Of a stretch of 59,543 nucleotides of DNA, positions 7,901 through 16,342 are shown in pieces; the stretch's first letter is position 1; each line of letters begins with the position of its first letter. Position numbers and translations under genes: made by a program. The stretch comes from CAYHPY01 sp964358485 (lineage in GTDB: Bacteria; Elusimicrobiota; Elusimicrobia; UBA1565; UBA9628): positions 1 to 59,543 of the forward strand of contig CAYHPY010000011.1 of assembly GCA_964358485.1 (NCBI GenBank). The letters are read 5' to 3'. Below the pieces are notes generated by a model. It did not search any database and had not been told where the DNA came from. It worked only from the letters and a program-made list of their open reading frames with translations.

Positions 7901-9634
7901 ATGTTCCCGCGGTCCGTCGTCTTGAGCTTGTTGTTGGCCCCGTTCCTCGGGGCCCCCGCCTCGGCGGCGCCTTCGGCGCCCGATCAGGCCGCCTGTTCGG
8001 CCCAATTCAAGAAAGAGTTCCAGGATCTTTGGGGCGCGGATCGCAAGGCCTGGGACGAGGGCTGTAAAACCAAGGATGCCGCGGCCCTGGCTGAGGAGTT
8101 TAAGCGGGCCTTTATCAAGGACTGCGTCGTACGCTCCTCGCCGACCGTTTCCGCCGCGCTTTTCACCCCATCCGAAATCGCGGATCTGTGCGCCCGCGGT
8201 CTTCCCGGGGAGGCCCTGATCCGGGCCAAAGTTTCCGACGCTTCCGCGGCCGCCGGTCCCCGTGGGCCGCCGGAAGGGGGAAAACCCGGGGCCCCGCCCC
8301 CGGGAGTCCAGAAGAACCTTGAGCGGGTGGAGGCGGTCACCGCCGGGGTGGGCACCAAGGTCGGCGGCGGGCAGATCGCGGAAATTTACGGCGAAGCCAC
8401 CAGGAACGAGTCGGTCGTGGCCGTCGCGGGCCGGGAAGGCCATCCCGGGGTCAGAGCCGAGGGAGCCCCCACCGCCGGGGTCAATGGGGTCAAGGGACTC
8501 CGGATTCTCGAGCCTGGAACTGAGGCCGATCCCCAAGCCCGCATCGCCCGCCTGCCTTACGACGCCAAGGTGAAGGCCTTGCTCGGGACGATGGTCCAGA
8601 ACGCCGATTCCGCGGATACGCAGTTGGTGCTTTCGACCTTGGAGAAGTACAAGCCGAAGGTGAGCTTTCATCCGGACGGAATCGATGGGGCCTATGGACA
8701 GGCCTGGACCGAGGGACAGGGCAAGGACGCCAAATCCTTCGTCGAGCTTTCCAGCGGTTATGTCCAGGACAAGGACGGCAAAACCTGGCCCCTGACGACT
8801 TCGGGGTTCCGCGAGGAGCTTAAAAAGAACAAAATGGAGCTCTCTCGGTCCCCCCCGACGGCGATCACCAGGCCCAATTCCCCCCGGAAGGATCTGGGCA
8901 TCGTGGACGGCGTTCGGGTCTACGAGTATCCCGACGGCAGCCAGTTGAAGGAATACACTCCCGTCGCCCTGACCGGCACCTTGATGCATGAGGTCCACCA
9001 TGTCAATCGCAAACGGGAGGGGGGCGGCGTCAATAGCTTCACCGATGAGCGGGACGCCCATGACATCGCTTACCGATTTTATACCCGGGTCCAGCAGAAT
9101 TCGGGGGGGAACGTTTCTCTCGACGACGGCAAGTTGGCCAAGCTCGCCAAGTGGCAGCAGTCCCCGGCTCTCTTTCAGGAGAGCATGATCGAGGACTACA
9201 TCCAGAACGGGGAAATCCACAGGGGCGAGGTGACCCTGGACGAGCAGGAGGCCGCCATCCAAAAGCGCAAGGCTTATGCTGAAAAGATGATCGCCGATCG
9301 GGGGATCGTAGACAAGGCGGCCTTGTTCTTCGGCGGCAAGGACGAGGCCGCTGAATCGCTCCGGGCCTCGGAAGAGAAGCTGGCCTCGATTAAAAACGAT
9401 CGCGCGCTGGCGGCGAAATCCGAGGCCGCCCAGAAAAAATGGCGGGAAGAGCGGGAAAAGGCCTTCCGAACGACCTTGGACCAGGGCGTGGAGTTCTCCC
9501 GCAAAAAAATTCTGGGGGATAAAAAACTTTCCAAGGCCGAAAAGGAGAAGCGCCTGGCGGAATTGGAGACTTTTCGCCAGGAAGGATTGAAGGATTCTTG
9601 GACTTATATTCCATTTACGAAGGATCCTTCCTGA
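7901..9634 (+). CDS. Secreted protein with HExxH motif, putative zinc metallopeptidase
   Basis: 577 residues with a signal peptide (hydrophobic core about 5-18, cleavage near Ala-Ser-Ala 22-24). The zinc-protease signature H363-E-V-H-H367 sits in a helix-like context (LTGTLMHEVHHVNRK) and is followed by an acidic stretch including DERDAHDIAYRF that could supply the third ligand. The C-terminal 150 residues are highly charged and probably coiled coil. AAGGAG lies 11 bases before the ATG. I do not recognise the family. It is likely periplasmic or exported; substrate unknown. The next gene starts one base after its stop. Confidence 0.72.
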   Translation: MFPRSVVLSLLLAPFLGAPASAAPSAPDQAACSAQFKKEFQDLWGADRKAWDEGCKTKDAAALAEEFKRAFIKDCVVRSSPTVSAALFTPSEIADLCARGLPGEALIRAKVSDASAAAGPRGPPEGGKPGAPPPGVQKNLERVEAVTAGVGTKVGGGQIAEIYGEATRNESVVAVAGREGHPGVRAEGAPTAGVNGVKGLRILEPGTEADPQARIARLPYDAKVKALLGTMVQNADSADTQLVLSTLEKYKPKVSFHPDGIDGAYGQAWTEGQGKDAKSFVELSSGYVQDKDGKTWPLTTSGFREELKKNKMELSRSPPTAITRPNSPRKDLGIVDGVRVYEYPDGSQLKEYTPVALTGTLMHEVHHVNRKREGGGVNSFTDERDAHDIAYRFYTRVQQNSGGNVSLDDGKLAKLAKWQQSPALFQESMIEDYIQNGEIHRGEVTLDEQEAAIQKRKAYAEKMIADRGIVDKAALFFGGKDEAAESLRASEEKLASIKNDRALAAKSEAAQKKWREEREKAFRTTLDQGVEFSRKKILGDKKLSKAEKEKRLAELETFRQEGLKDSWTYIPFTKDPS

Positions 9635-9635
9635 A

Positions 9636-10223
9636 ATGGGGAAAAAAGCCGCCCGTTGGATTTTGGCGGCGGTGGTGGCGGTTTTGAACGGGACCGCTGG
9701 GGCCGCGGACGCCGGTTGGGCCAAGCTCGACAAGCCTTTCGGCTGCGAGGTGCCCGCCAAATGGGCCTCCCTCCCGGCCAAGGGCCTGCGCCTCGTCGGC
9801 CCGGATTCGGGCTCGGGGTATAAGCCCATGCTGAGCGCCTCCTTCATCAAAGAGGGAGGGGAATTCTCCTCGGCCGAGGACTATGTCCGCAAGGCGTCCG
9901 GGGCTCCACCCAATCCGGGCGTCGCCGGCCTCCTGGGGGTCAAATCGGCCCCGGCCAAGGCCGGGGCCGAAGTCTCCTCCGTCAAGATTTCGGGCCGCTC
10001 GTCCTTTCGCTTCCAGACCATGGATCAATTCACCCGGGAGCATCCCCGGACGGAGGCGGCGGGGGCTCCCGGAAACTGGGGCCCAATCCCCGTCCGCCAC
10101 CTGACCGTGGTGGTCCCGGCCAAGAAGGGCTTCTGGGTCCTGCGCGGGTCCGGCGCCGAAAAGGATTTCGAAGCCCTCCTTCCGGCCTTCGAGCGGTTTT
10201 TTGCGAGCGTTCGAATAAAATAG
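9636..10223 (+). CDS. Secreted protein of unknown function
   Basis: 195 residues with a clear signal peptide (basic start, hydrophobic 8-20, cleavage near Ala-Gly-Ala 22-24). The mature part (start FGCEVPAKW, end FERFFASVRIK) resembles small single-domain proteins of the PsbP-like type in layout, but this is weak. Translationally linked: one base separates it from the metallopeptidase-like gene upstream, and its TAG shares a G with the GTG of the TPR gene downstream, so the three are likely one operon with related extracytoplasmic roles. Confidence 0.7.
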   Translation: MGKKAARWILAAVVAVLNGTAGAADAGWAKLDKPFGCEVPAKWASLPAKGLRLVGPDSGSGYKPMLSASFIKEGGEFSSAEDYVRKASGAPPNPGVAGLLGVKSAPAKAGAEVSSVKISGRSSFRFQTMDQFTREHPRTEAAGAPGNWGPIPVRHLTVVVPAKKGFWVLRGSGAEKDFEALLPAFERFFASVRIK

Positions 10224-11368
10224 TGCTCGCGCCCGCCCTTCTTCTCGTCTTGGCCGCAGGTTTGGCCGCGGCCGGTCCCGTGGAGGACGAGGTAGCCGGG
10301 GTGATCGACCTTTTCCACGACCTCCGCTTCGAGGAGGCCCTGGGCGCGGCGCGGACGCTTGAGGACCGCCACCCCGGCCATCCGGCGGGGCCCTTCTTCA
10401 CCGGGGTCGTCCACTTCCAGCGCTACCTGGTCGAGGACCCGCGGCGGCCGGAAACCCTGGCGGAGTTCGAGCGGCAAACCGCTCGGTCTCTGGCGGCGGC
10501 GGAGGCCTGGCGGTCCTCCTCCCCGGCCTCCGCCGAATACTACCTCGGCGCGGCCCACGGCTTTCGCGCCCGGGTGCTGTCGATGGAGAAAAGGCGCGGA
10601 GAAGCCATTTCCGAGGCGCGCAAGGCCCTGGGGCACGTCCGCAAGGCGGTGGCCCTCGATCCCGCCGATGACGACGTATACCTGGGCATGGGGATGTACA
10701 ACTATTTCATGTCCCGAATCCCCGCGGGGATAAAACCTTTGGCCTACCTGATGATGGGAACCTGGGGCGACAAGGAAGAGGGGCTGGGACAGCTCAAGCG
10801 GGCGGCGCAGAAGGGAAAAATCGCCCGCTGGGAGGCGCGTTCGGTCCTGGCCAACATTTTCGGCTCGGAACGGGAGCGCCGCTGGGAGGAGGCCGAGGCC
10901 CTGCTCCAGGAACTCATGGAGCGTTATCCCCGCAATCCCGGATACCGCATGCGCCGGGCCTACGTGTTCGAGCGGATGGGCCGTTGGGACCGTGCGCTGG
11001 CCTTGGTCGAGCCCAAAGGGGCATGGGTCGAAAAGGTCGAGCCGTCGGTCCGCGCCTTGGCGCTGGCCGCGGCTCGCTACCGGAGCGCGGAGATCATGAT
11101 TTTGTCGGGCCGGCCCTCGGAGGCGCAGGCCCACCTGCACGCCCTCGTCCAGGCCGACCTCCCTTCCAACCTAAAGGACTGGGTCGCCCTGAGGCGCGCC
11201 AATCTGCTGGATCTGGCGGGGGAGAGGAAGATGGCCCTGGCGATCTACGGGAGGATCACCGATCGTTGGGCCAAGCCCGCCGCGGAAGGATTCATGAAAG
11301 AGGCGTTTCCCGGGGGGCCGAACGCGGTCCAGCCGTTTCGTTGGCCGATGAGCGAAGTCGTGAAGTAG
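10223..11368 (+). CDS. Secreted TPR-repeat protein
   Basis: 381 residues beginning at GTG 10223. Signal peptide about 1-18 (core LAPALLLVLAAGLAAAG). The body is helical with tetratricopeptide-like repeats, for example around DLRFEEALGAARTLEDRHPGH, KALGHVRKAVALDPADDDVY and RWEEAEALLQELMERYPRNP, and resembles periplasmic TPR scaffolds rather than enzymes. Likely binds other envelope proteins. Third gene of the 7901-11368 operon. The convergent gene begins two bases after its stop; no terminator is visible in that gap. Confidence 0.78.
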   Translation: MLAPALLLVLAAGLAAAGPVEDEVAGVIDLFHDLRFEEALGAARTLEDRHPGHPAGPFFTGVVHFQRYLVEDPRRPETLAEFERQTARSLAAAEAWRSSSPASAEYYLGAAHGFRARVLSMEKRRGEAISEARKALGHVRKAVALDPADDDVYLGMGMYNYFMSRIPAGIKPLAYLMMGTWGDKEEGLGQLKRAAQKGKIARWEARSVLANIFGSERERRWEEAEALLQELMERYPRNPGYRMRRAYVFERMGRWDRALALVEPKGAWVEKVEPSVRALALAAARYRSAEIMILSGRPSEAQAHLHALVQADLPSNLKDWVALRRANLLDLAGERKMALAIYGRITDRWAKPAAEGFMKEAFPGGPNAVQPFRWPMSEVVK

Positions 11369-11369
11369 C

Positions 11370-12452
11370 TTAAAGGGCCTTGCGCGCGAAAAGCCAGCCC
11401 CCGCCGGCTCCGACCAGGGCTCCGACGATCGCTCCGACCAGGCCGAAGCACAGGGCGCCGATGACGGCCCCCGCGACGGCTCCGGCCACCGCCGAAATGA
11501 CGCTGGTCTTGAGGCTGGCCCCGGCGCTTTTCTTCATTTCGCCCAACTCGGCCTCGAAGCCCGAGGGGTCCGTCGGCCCCGGGGTCATGTCGGGAGGGGG
11601 GACGGCGTCTCCCGTTTTCTTTTCCGGCGGCACGGAGGGGCCCAGAACCAAATCGGGGCGGGGTCCGGGGTCCGGGTTGCTTCCGGTTTCGGGGCCTTTT
11701 TCCGGGGCTTTGTCGGCGGGAGGCACGACCACCACGGTGTCGTTGTTCTTGCCGCCGTCGTAGCCCTGGCCGCCCTTGTCGGCGGCGCCTTCCTTCTTGC
11801 CTTCCTTGGCCAGTTCGGCGGCCCGGCGGGCCTCTTCTTCAAGCCGCTTGGCCTGCTCCAGGGCGGCCCGTTCGCGGGCCTCCCGGGCGGTTTTCTCCGC
11901 CAGGAGGATGGGAGCGGCTTTGGCGGCGGCGGTTTTCGCGGCGTCGGTCTCGGAATATTTCTTGAACTCGTCCCGCATCAATTCTCGGGCGGTCTTGATG
12001 GTGTCGACGGCCTTGGCGGTGTTGCCTTTGGCCAGCTCCGCGTTGGAATCCTCGATCATGCCGACCACATAGGATTTTTTGAGTCCGGGCTCCATTAATT
12101 TGACCACGTTCCAAACATAGGCCCATTCCGCGGGTTCCACCATCTCCCAAATCTTCTTGCCGGCCATATTGGTCTTGGGCTCGCGGGTCAAATAGGAATT
12201 GGTGTAGGCCGCCACCTTGGCTCGCCAAAGGATGGAGGTTTTCTCAAGGGCGGCGGGATCGTTTCCGGCCTTGGCGGCGTCGTCCTTGAAGGCCTTGGCC
12301 TCGGCGGGATTGGCCAGGACCGCCACGAGGATGCGCTGTTCCTCGGGGAGCAGGGCCGCCTTCACGGCTTCCCCGGGGTCGGGGGCCGCCCAGGACGCGG
12401 CGGCCAGGAGAAAGGGGGCGGCCAGGGCGAAAATAGGGGTGGCGGTCTTCAT
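11370..12452 (-). CDS. Secreted coiled-coil protein with C-terminal glycine-zipper segment
   Basis: 360 residues. Signal peptide about 1-22 (cleavage near Ser-Trp-Ala-Ala). An Ala/Lys/Glu-rich coiled-coil region spans about 165-220 and is followed by a Pro/Asp/Gly-rich linker (about 225-305). The last 50 residues form a hydrophobic Gly/Ala-rich segment (AVAGAVIGALCFGLVGAIVGALVGAGGGW), similar to glycine-zipper membrane anchors. Function unknown; an envelope-spanning tether is a reasonable guess. TAAACT ends six bases before the ATG, matching the leaderless pattern of this window. Confidence 0.7.
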   Translation of the reverse strand: MKTATPIFALAAPFLLAAASWAAPDPGEAVKAALLPEEQRILVAVLANPAEAKAFKDDAAKAGNDPAALEKTSILWRAKVAAYTNSYLTREPKTNMAGKKIWEMVEPAEWAYVWNVVKLMEPGLKKSYVVGMIEDSNAELAKGNTAKAVDTIKTARELMRDEFKKYSETDAAKTAAAKAAPILLAEKTAREARERAALEQAKRLEEEARRAAELAKEGKKEGAADKGGQGYDGGKNNDTVVVVPPADKAPEKGPETGSNPDPGPRPDLVLGPSVPPEKKTGDAVPPPDMTPGPTDPSGFEAELGEMKKSAGASLKTSVISAVAGAVAGAVIGALCFGLVGAIVGALVGAGGGWLFARKAL

Positions 12453-12546
12453 GCCGTCAGTTTAGCCCAGTATAAGGGAAGGGGCGAGTTGCGGAAGGCC
12501 TAGGACCCGAAAGGCAAAGGGCCCAAGGCAAAGCGGGCCGAAGGAC

Positions 12547-12954
12547 TCAGTCCAAAAAGCGCGACCGGACGGCCTCGCTCGGGATCATGCACTCGGGTTT
12601 GCGCCCGAACCAGCGGTAGCGGTTGGCCGCGATCCACGAATAAGCCCCGTCCCGGATCACGCCCGGGATCCAAAGCAGGGCGCGCGCCCAAAACCCTCCC
12701 TTGAGGCGCCCGGCGATGCGCAGGACCGCGGTGGATCGGACCGAGGCCCCCGTCTCCTCCACCAGGACGATGGAGGAGGGCTCCCCGTCGGGCAGGCCGT
12801 GGCGCGCGAGCAGATTCCGGGCGGTCGGGCCCTGAAGGGGAGCGAACCGGAAGAGCCCGGCCGGATCGTTTTTGATCACCCATTGGACGAAGGAGTCGCA
12901 CAGATTGCAGACCCCGTCGAACAAGACCACCGGGCCGTCCCCAGGAGCGCTCAA
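12547..12954 (-). CDS. DCC family thiol-disulfide oxidoreductase-like protein (DUF393)
   Basis: 135 residues. The family hallmark DGVCNLCDSFVQW at 13-25 places the CxxC at Cys16/Cys19 in a thioredoxin-like fold; the C-terminal YRWFGRKPECMIP region is also typical. Predicted cytoplasmic redox or thiol chemistry, partner unknown. The start is inferred to be TTG 12954, which overlaps the exchanger stop (TTGA); the open frame extends far upstream but only inside the exchanger gene. Coupling suggests co-production with the cation exchanger. Confidence 0.83.
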   Translation of the reverse strand: MSAPGDGPVVLFDGVCNLCDSFVQWVIKNDPAGLFRFAPLQGPTARNLLARHGLPDGEPSSIVLVEETGASVRSTAVLRIAGRLKGGFWARALLWIPGVIRDGAYSWIAANRYRWFGRKPECMIPSEAVRSRFLD

Positions 12955-14174
12955 CTGCGCGCGCTCTGTGCGAGGACCCGCCCGAGGAGGGTCATGATCG
13001 AATCCCGGCGTTTGGCTTGGGTGGCCATGAGCCCCAGCGCCAGGACGAGATACGCGCCGGCGAAGGCGTAGCGGACGGAGGACTGGGGAAAGAACATCTG
13101 CGCGAGGAAAAGGCCGGCCAGGGCCAAGGCCTCTCCGAGGGTGAATTGGAGGTTCATCAGCAGGACCATTCCGAACAGCGATTGCGCCGAGGTCAGGAAC
13201 ATCTCCTCCACCTGGCGCGAGTCCATCGGCATGGGGGCCCAGGAACCGGAGGAGACGCTGTAGACCGCGGGGAGCATGCCGACCAGGAGGGTCCATTGGT
13301 TGACCTTGGAGGAGATCAGGGCCCGCATGCCGACCTCCGCTTTCCCGCGCAGGGCGAAGATGATGGCCACGATGAATTCGGGGGCCTCGGACGCCAGCGG
13401 CGCCAGCCATTGGACGAGCAGGAATTCCTCGATCTTGAACTTGCGGCCGGCCTCAAGAATGCCTTCCGCGAAGGGTTCCGCGGAGAGGAAAATCGCCGTC
13501 GCGGCGAAAATAAATAATCCGCCCACGACCAGCCGTCGTTGGATTTTCGGGAGGCTCGCGATGGCCAGGGCCGGGCCCTCCAGTTCCGGTTCCGAGACCT
13601 CGGCCTTGGTGGAGAGGTAGGCGTAGAATCCGAAAAGGCTCACCAGGATGAAGGTATCCCCGAGATTGAGATTGCCCTTGATCGGGATTATGAAGGAATA
13701 TAAGGTGGCGCCCAGCAGGGACACCAGCTCCAGGGCGTTGGCGGGGGAGAGGTCCACGCTCCGTTGGGATCGCTTCCAAAAGGCGGCCAGGAGCACGGCG
13801 GGCCAGCCGATGCCGATGAGGAGGCGGTTGGAGCCGGTCATGTTGGCGGTGGCGTAGGCCGTGTAGATCGGGTCCTTGCCCGCTTTCCAGGCGAAGTACA
13901 TGTCCACGGCGTATTCCGGAAGGACCGCGATCAGGGCCAGCAGGCCGATGGAGACGCTTTGGGGCAGGTCCATCTCGGCGGCTTCCGCCGCCCAGGTCAG
14001 GAGGAAGGCCGCTCCGAGGATGCAAAGGCCGGGTAGGACGGCCGTCCAGGGTTGGGGTGGGTGGGAGCCGAGGCCCCGCTGAACCAGCCATTGAACGCAG
14101 ATGGCGGCGGCCAAGCCCATCCAGAGGAAGGCGCGGACGGCATCCGCGCGGCCGGCTCGGGCGTGGTCGCTCAT
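12951..14174 (-). CDS. Sodium/calcium exchanger family (CaCA) membrane protein
   Basis: 407 residues, about ten or eleven membrane segments. Two inverted alpha repeats are visible: LLALIAVLPEYAVDMYFAWKAG ... NMTGSNRLLIG (about 77-125) and WLAPLASEAPEFIVAIIFALRG ... SSKVNQWTLLVG (about 253-300), with the acidic (P)E residues of ion binding. Inner-membrane cation/proton or Na+/Ca2+ antiport is expected. TATAAT (14186-14191, minus strand) ends 11 bases before the ATG and lies next to a short palindrome. Coupled by TTGA to the DCC protein gene downstream. Confidence 0.85.
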   Translation of the reverse strand: MSDHARAGRADAVRAFLWMGLAAAICVQWLVQRGLGSHPPQPWTAVLPGLCILGAAFLLTWAAEAAEMDLPQSVSIGLLALIAVLPEYAVDMYFAWKAGKDPIYTAYATANMTGSNRLLIGIGWPAVLLAAFWKRSQRSVDLSPANALELVSLLGATLYSFIIPIKGNLNLGDTFILVSLFGFYAYLSTKAEVSEPELEGPALAIASLPKIQRRLVVGGLFIFAATAIFLSAEPFAEGILEAGRKFKIEEFLLVQWLAPLASEAPEFIVAIIFALRGKAEVGMRALISSKVNQWTLLVGMLPAVYSVSSGSWAPMPMDSRQVEEMFLTSAQSLFGMVLLMNLQFTLGEALALAGLFLAQMFFPQSSVRYAFAGAYLVLALGLMATQAKRRDSIMTLLGRVLAQSARS

Positions 14175-14215
14175 GGTCTGGGGCGATTATACCATGCGGA
14201 GGCGGCCGCGGAGGG

Positions 14216-14253
14216 TAGGCCTTTGGGCCTATAAAAGAATGGGCCTTTCGGGC
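14216..14253. repeat. Intergenic hairpin module, copy A
   Basis: TAGGCC-TTTG-GGCCTA palindrome (14216-14231), then nine bases, then GGGCCTTTCGGGC (14241-14253). The same arrangement occurs at 48762-48791, 55831-55859 and, slightly altered, 57598-57628. It lies between divergent genes. Confidence 0.55.
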
Positions 14254-14291
14254 AGATTTCTCTCGACAGGACCGAGCCCAATGTTGTAAAT

Positions 14292-15302
14292 ATGACTCAT
14301 TCAGCCCCGGTCCGGGCTGTGGGAGGTCTGGTGAGAAAGAGGATGATGTCGGTGGCGTTGGCCGTGGTCGCGGTCGTCGCGTACGTGGGCGCACCGGGAG
14401 CTCGCACGCTTTGCGAGGGCTTCCTGCCGGAAAACAACTTGCAGATTCCGATCGGGGCCGCCGAGGCCAAGGGGATCACGCAGGATCAATTCAACAAGGT
14501 GCTGGACCGGGTCCAGGCTCTCTACGGCCCCGTGGTGGCCTCCAAGGGCGGGACGCTCCAGATCAACCGCCTCTGGGACAACGCGACGGTCAACGCGTCG
14601 GCCCAACGCAACGGGAACACCTACGTGCTCAACATGTACGGGGGTTTGGCCCGCCACAAGACCATCACCCAGGACGGCTTCGCCCTGGTGGCCTGCCATG
14701 AGATGGGACACCATATCGGCGGTTTCCCCAAGATCAAAGGCTGGATGAACTCCTGGGCTTCCAACGAGGGTCAGTCCGACTACTTCGCCAACATGAAATG
14801 CCTCAGGCGGGTCTTCGCGGACCCGGGGAGCGCGGAGTTCACCCGGATGGATGCCAACGACGACTTCGCCGCCGAGGCCTGCGCCAAGACTCACAAAGGC
14901 GCCCAGGACGCGGCGATCTGTCTTCGCGGCGCCCAGGCCGGAATGTCGGTGGCGGCCCTGTTCCAGGAGCTTCGCAAGGAGCCCAAGGGTCCGAGCTTCT
15001 CCACCCCCGATCCGAGCGTGGTTTCCAAGACCAACGACGCGCATCCCGGGACGCAATGCCGGATGGATACCTACTTCCAGGGCTCGTTGTGCTCCAAGCC
15101 CGTCTCGGAAGAGGTTTCCGATTCCGACCCGCGGCCGGGCGCGTGCACCCGGACGGAGGGTTTCTCGGCCGGGATTCGGCCGCTGTGCTGGTATAAGCCC
15201 GAGGCCGGCATGGAGCTTGAGGCTTCGGTGATCCCGGCGGACTCGACGGCCTTCCGGGCCAAGAGCAAGTCGTTGCAGTCCTTGGAAACGGCGTTCCGTT
15301 AA
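14292..15302 (+). CDS. Secreted HEMGHH metallopeptidase-like protein
   Basis: 336 residues. After a basic N-region there is a hydrophobic signal segment (about 19-33), so the protein is exported; ATG 14343 is an alternative start that gives a more compact signal peptide. The motif ACHEMGHHIGG puts the zinc ligands at His136 and His140 with Glu137 as catalytic base, and NEGQSDYFA about 20 residues later resembles the downstream acidic ligand of gluzincin-type proteases. Several cysteines in the mature part suggest disulfides. The substrate is unknown. A hairpin terminator follows the stop. Confidence 0.78.
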   Translation: MTHSAPVRAVGGLVRKRMMSVALAVVAVVAYVGAPGARTLCEGFLPENNLQIPIGAAEAKGITQDQFNKVLDRVQALYGPVVASKGGTLQINRLWDNATVNASAQRNGNTYVLNMYGGLARHKTITQDGFALVACHEMGHHIGGFPKIKGWMNSWASNEGQSDYFANMKCLRRVFADPGSAEFTRMDANDDFAAEACAKTHKGAQDAAICLRGAQAGMSVAALFQELRKEPKGPSFSTPDPSVVSKTNDAHPGTQCRMDTYFQGSLCSKPVSEEVSDSDPRPGACTRTEGFSAGIRPLCWYKPEAGMELEASVIPADSTAFRAKSKSLQSLETAFR

Positions 15303-15314
15303 CGGATATTCATT

Positions 15315-15353
15315 GAAAGGCCGGTTCCCGGCGTGTCCGGGGACCGGCCTTTC
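15315..15353 (+). terminator. Rho-independent terminator
   Basis: GAAAGGCCGGT pairs with ACCGGCCTTTC (11 bp, extended by CCC/GGG after a one-base bulge), followed by ATTTTTGTTATTTTT. Ends the metallopeptidase-like gene. Confidence 0.88.
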
Positions 15354-15442
15354 ATTTTTGTTATTTTTCAGTAAACCCCGTTCCGTCCCCTTGAAATTTT
15401 CCGTTTCCAGGGCTACCCTTCCAGGAGAGGCTGGAGGAGTCA

Positions 15443-15574
15443 ATGAAAAGGCTGACTTTGGCGCTGATGGTCGGACTTTATGCGGTTTCCCTGGCCGGGA
15501 TCACTCTGGGCGCGACCGGCTGCGGGGGCTGCGACATGGGCGGGATGGGCCAGGAAAAGGACAAGGCCAAGTAA
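15443..15574 (+). CDS. Small Cys/Met-rich lipoprotein
   Basis: A 43-residue gene with GGAGGAG ending three bases before the ATG. Residues 1-26 are a signal sequence with a hydrophobic core, ending LGATGC, a lipobox with Cys27 as lipidation site. The mature peptide is only 17 residues: C-G-G-C-D-M-G-G-M-G followed by a charged QEKDKAK tail. The CGGC and two methionines could bind a metal; this is inference. It stands alone between a terminator and a convergent gene that ends five bases away. Small lipoproteins like this are often missed by gene callers. Confidence 0.68.
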   Translation: MKRLTLALMVGLYAVSLAGITLGATGCGGCDMGGMGQEKDKAK

Positions 15575-15578
15575 GCCG

Positions 15579-16298
15579 TCAGGGCGCCGAGCCGGGCGCC
15601 GGTTGCGAAATGGGCTTTTTGCCCCCTTCCAGGACGTCGGTCGATATTCCCATTTCCTTGGCGACATTGTTGACCACTTGGTTGACCGACTTTTCCTGCC
15701 CCAGGAAGCCCGCGGCCGCCGACATCAGATCCCCGGGGGCCTCGGTGATGGCGTCGCGGATGAAGGCATGAATCTCGGGGCTGGTGATGTATTTTTTAGC
15801 CAGTTTCGGGAAATTCTCCGAGGCGGCCAAGCCCTTCATGAAACTGGCGGGGTTTTTATCCTGCCAGAAATCGTCCCGTAGTTTTTTCAGATCGGGATAG
15901 CTGATCCAATCCTCCCCGTATTGGCGGATCACGGCGTGGCGATCGCTGTATTTCCGGCCCAGGGCCCGGATCTTGTCCTCTGCCCGAAGGGCGGCGGCGT
16001 TGAAATCGGCCTCTTTTTGGGCCGTTTCCTCCTGGGCCGGGGCGGCCTCGGATTCCGGGGTCGAGGCCAGCTCTCCCAGAACCACTCCCTGGATCGCCGG
16101 CCCGCCCTTCTGCCGGGGGGCGCCGGCGAACGGGTCCCTGCGGGCGGCGTCCTCGGCCCGGGAGGTGAAGAGGGCGGGTTTTTCCTCGGGAGCTTTTTTG
16201 CCGAACAGGAGCCACGCTCCGCCCCCGCCTAGAAGCAGGAGCGCCGCGAGGGCTAATACCTTCCCGCGGCCGGAGGCGCCTTCCGTTTGATCGTCCAC
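15579..16298 (-). CDS. Single-pass membrane-anchored protein of unknown function
   Basis: 239 residues. Start taken as GTG 16298, because the frame farther upstream runs into the preceding gene; CATAAT ends six bases before this GTG, fitting a leaderless transcript. A membrane helix at about 14-32 (LALAALLLLGGGGAWLLF) is followed by a charged, low-complexity linker and a helical C-terminal domain (about 110-225). The arrangement suggests an inner-membrane protein with a periplasmic domain. No family recognised. Ends five bases from the convergent small lipoprotein gene. Confidence 0.68.
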   Translation of the reverse strand: MDDQTEGASGRGKVLALAALLLLGGGGAWLLFGKKAPEEKPALFTSRAEDAARRDPFAGAPRQKGGPAIQGVVLGELASTPESEAAPAQEETAQKEADFNAAALRAEDKIRALGRKYSDRHAVIRQYGEDWISYPDLKKLRDDFWQDKNPASFMKGLAASENFPKLAKKYITSPEIHAFIRDAITEAPGDLMSAAAGFLGQEKSVNQVVNNVAKEMGISTDVLEGGKKPISQPAPGSAP

Positions 16299-16342
16299 GG
16301 CTTGATTATGCCAAAAATCCCCGGCCCCCGGGGATCTTCGAA

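Noticed and set aside
12955..13410. N-terminal extension of the DCC protein
   Set aside because: Lies inside the cation exchanger gene in another frame and reads as low-complexity Gly/Arg/Pro.
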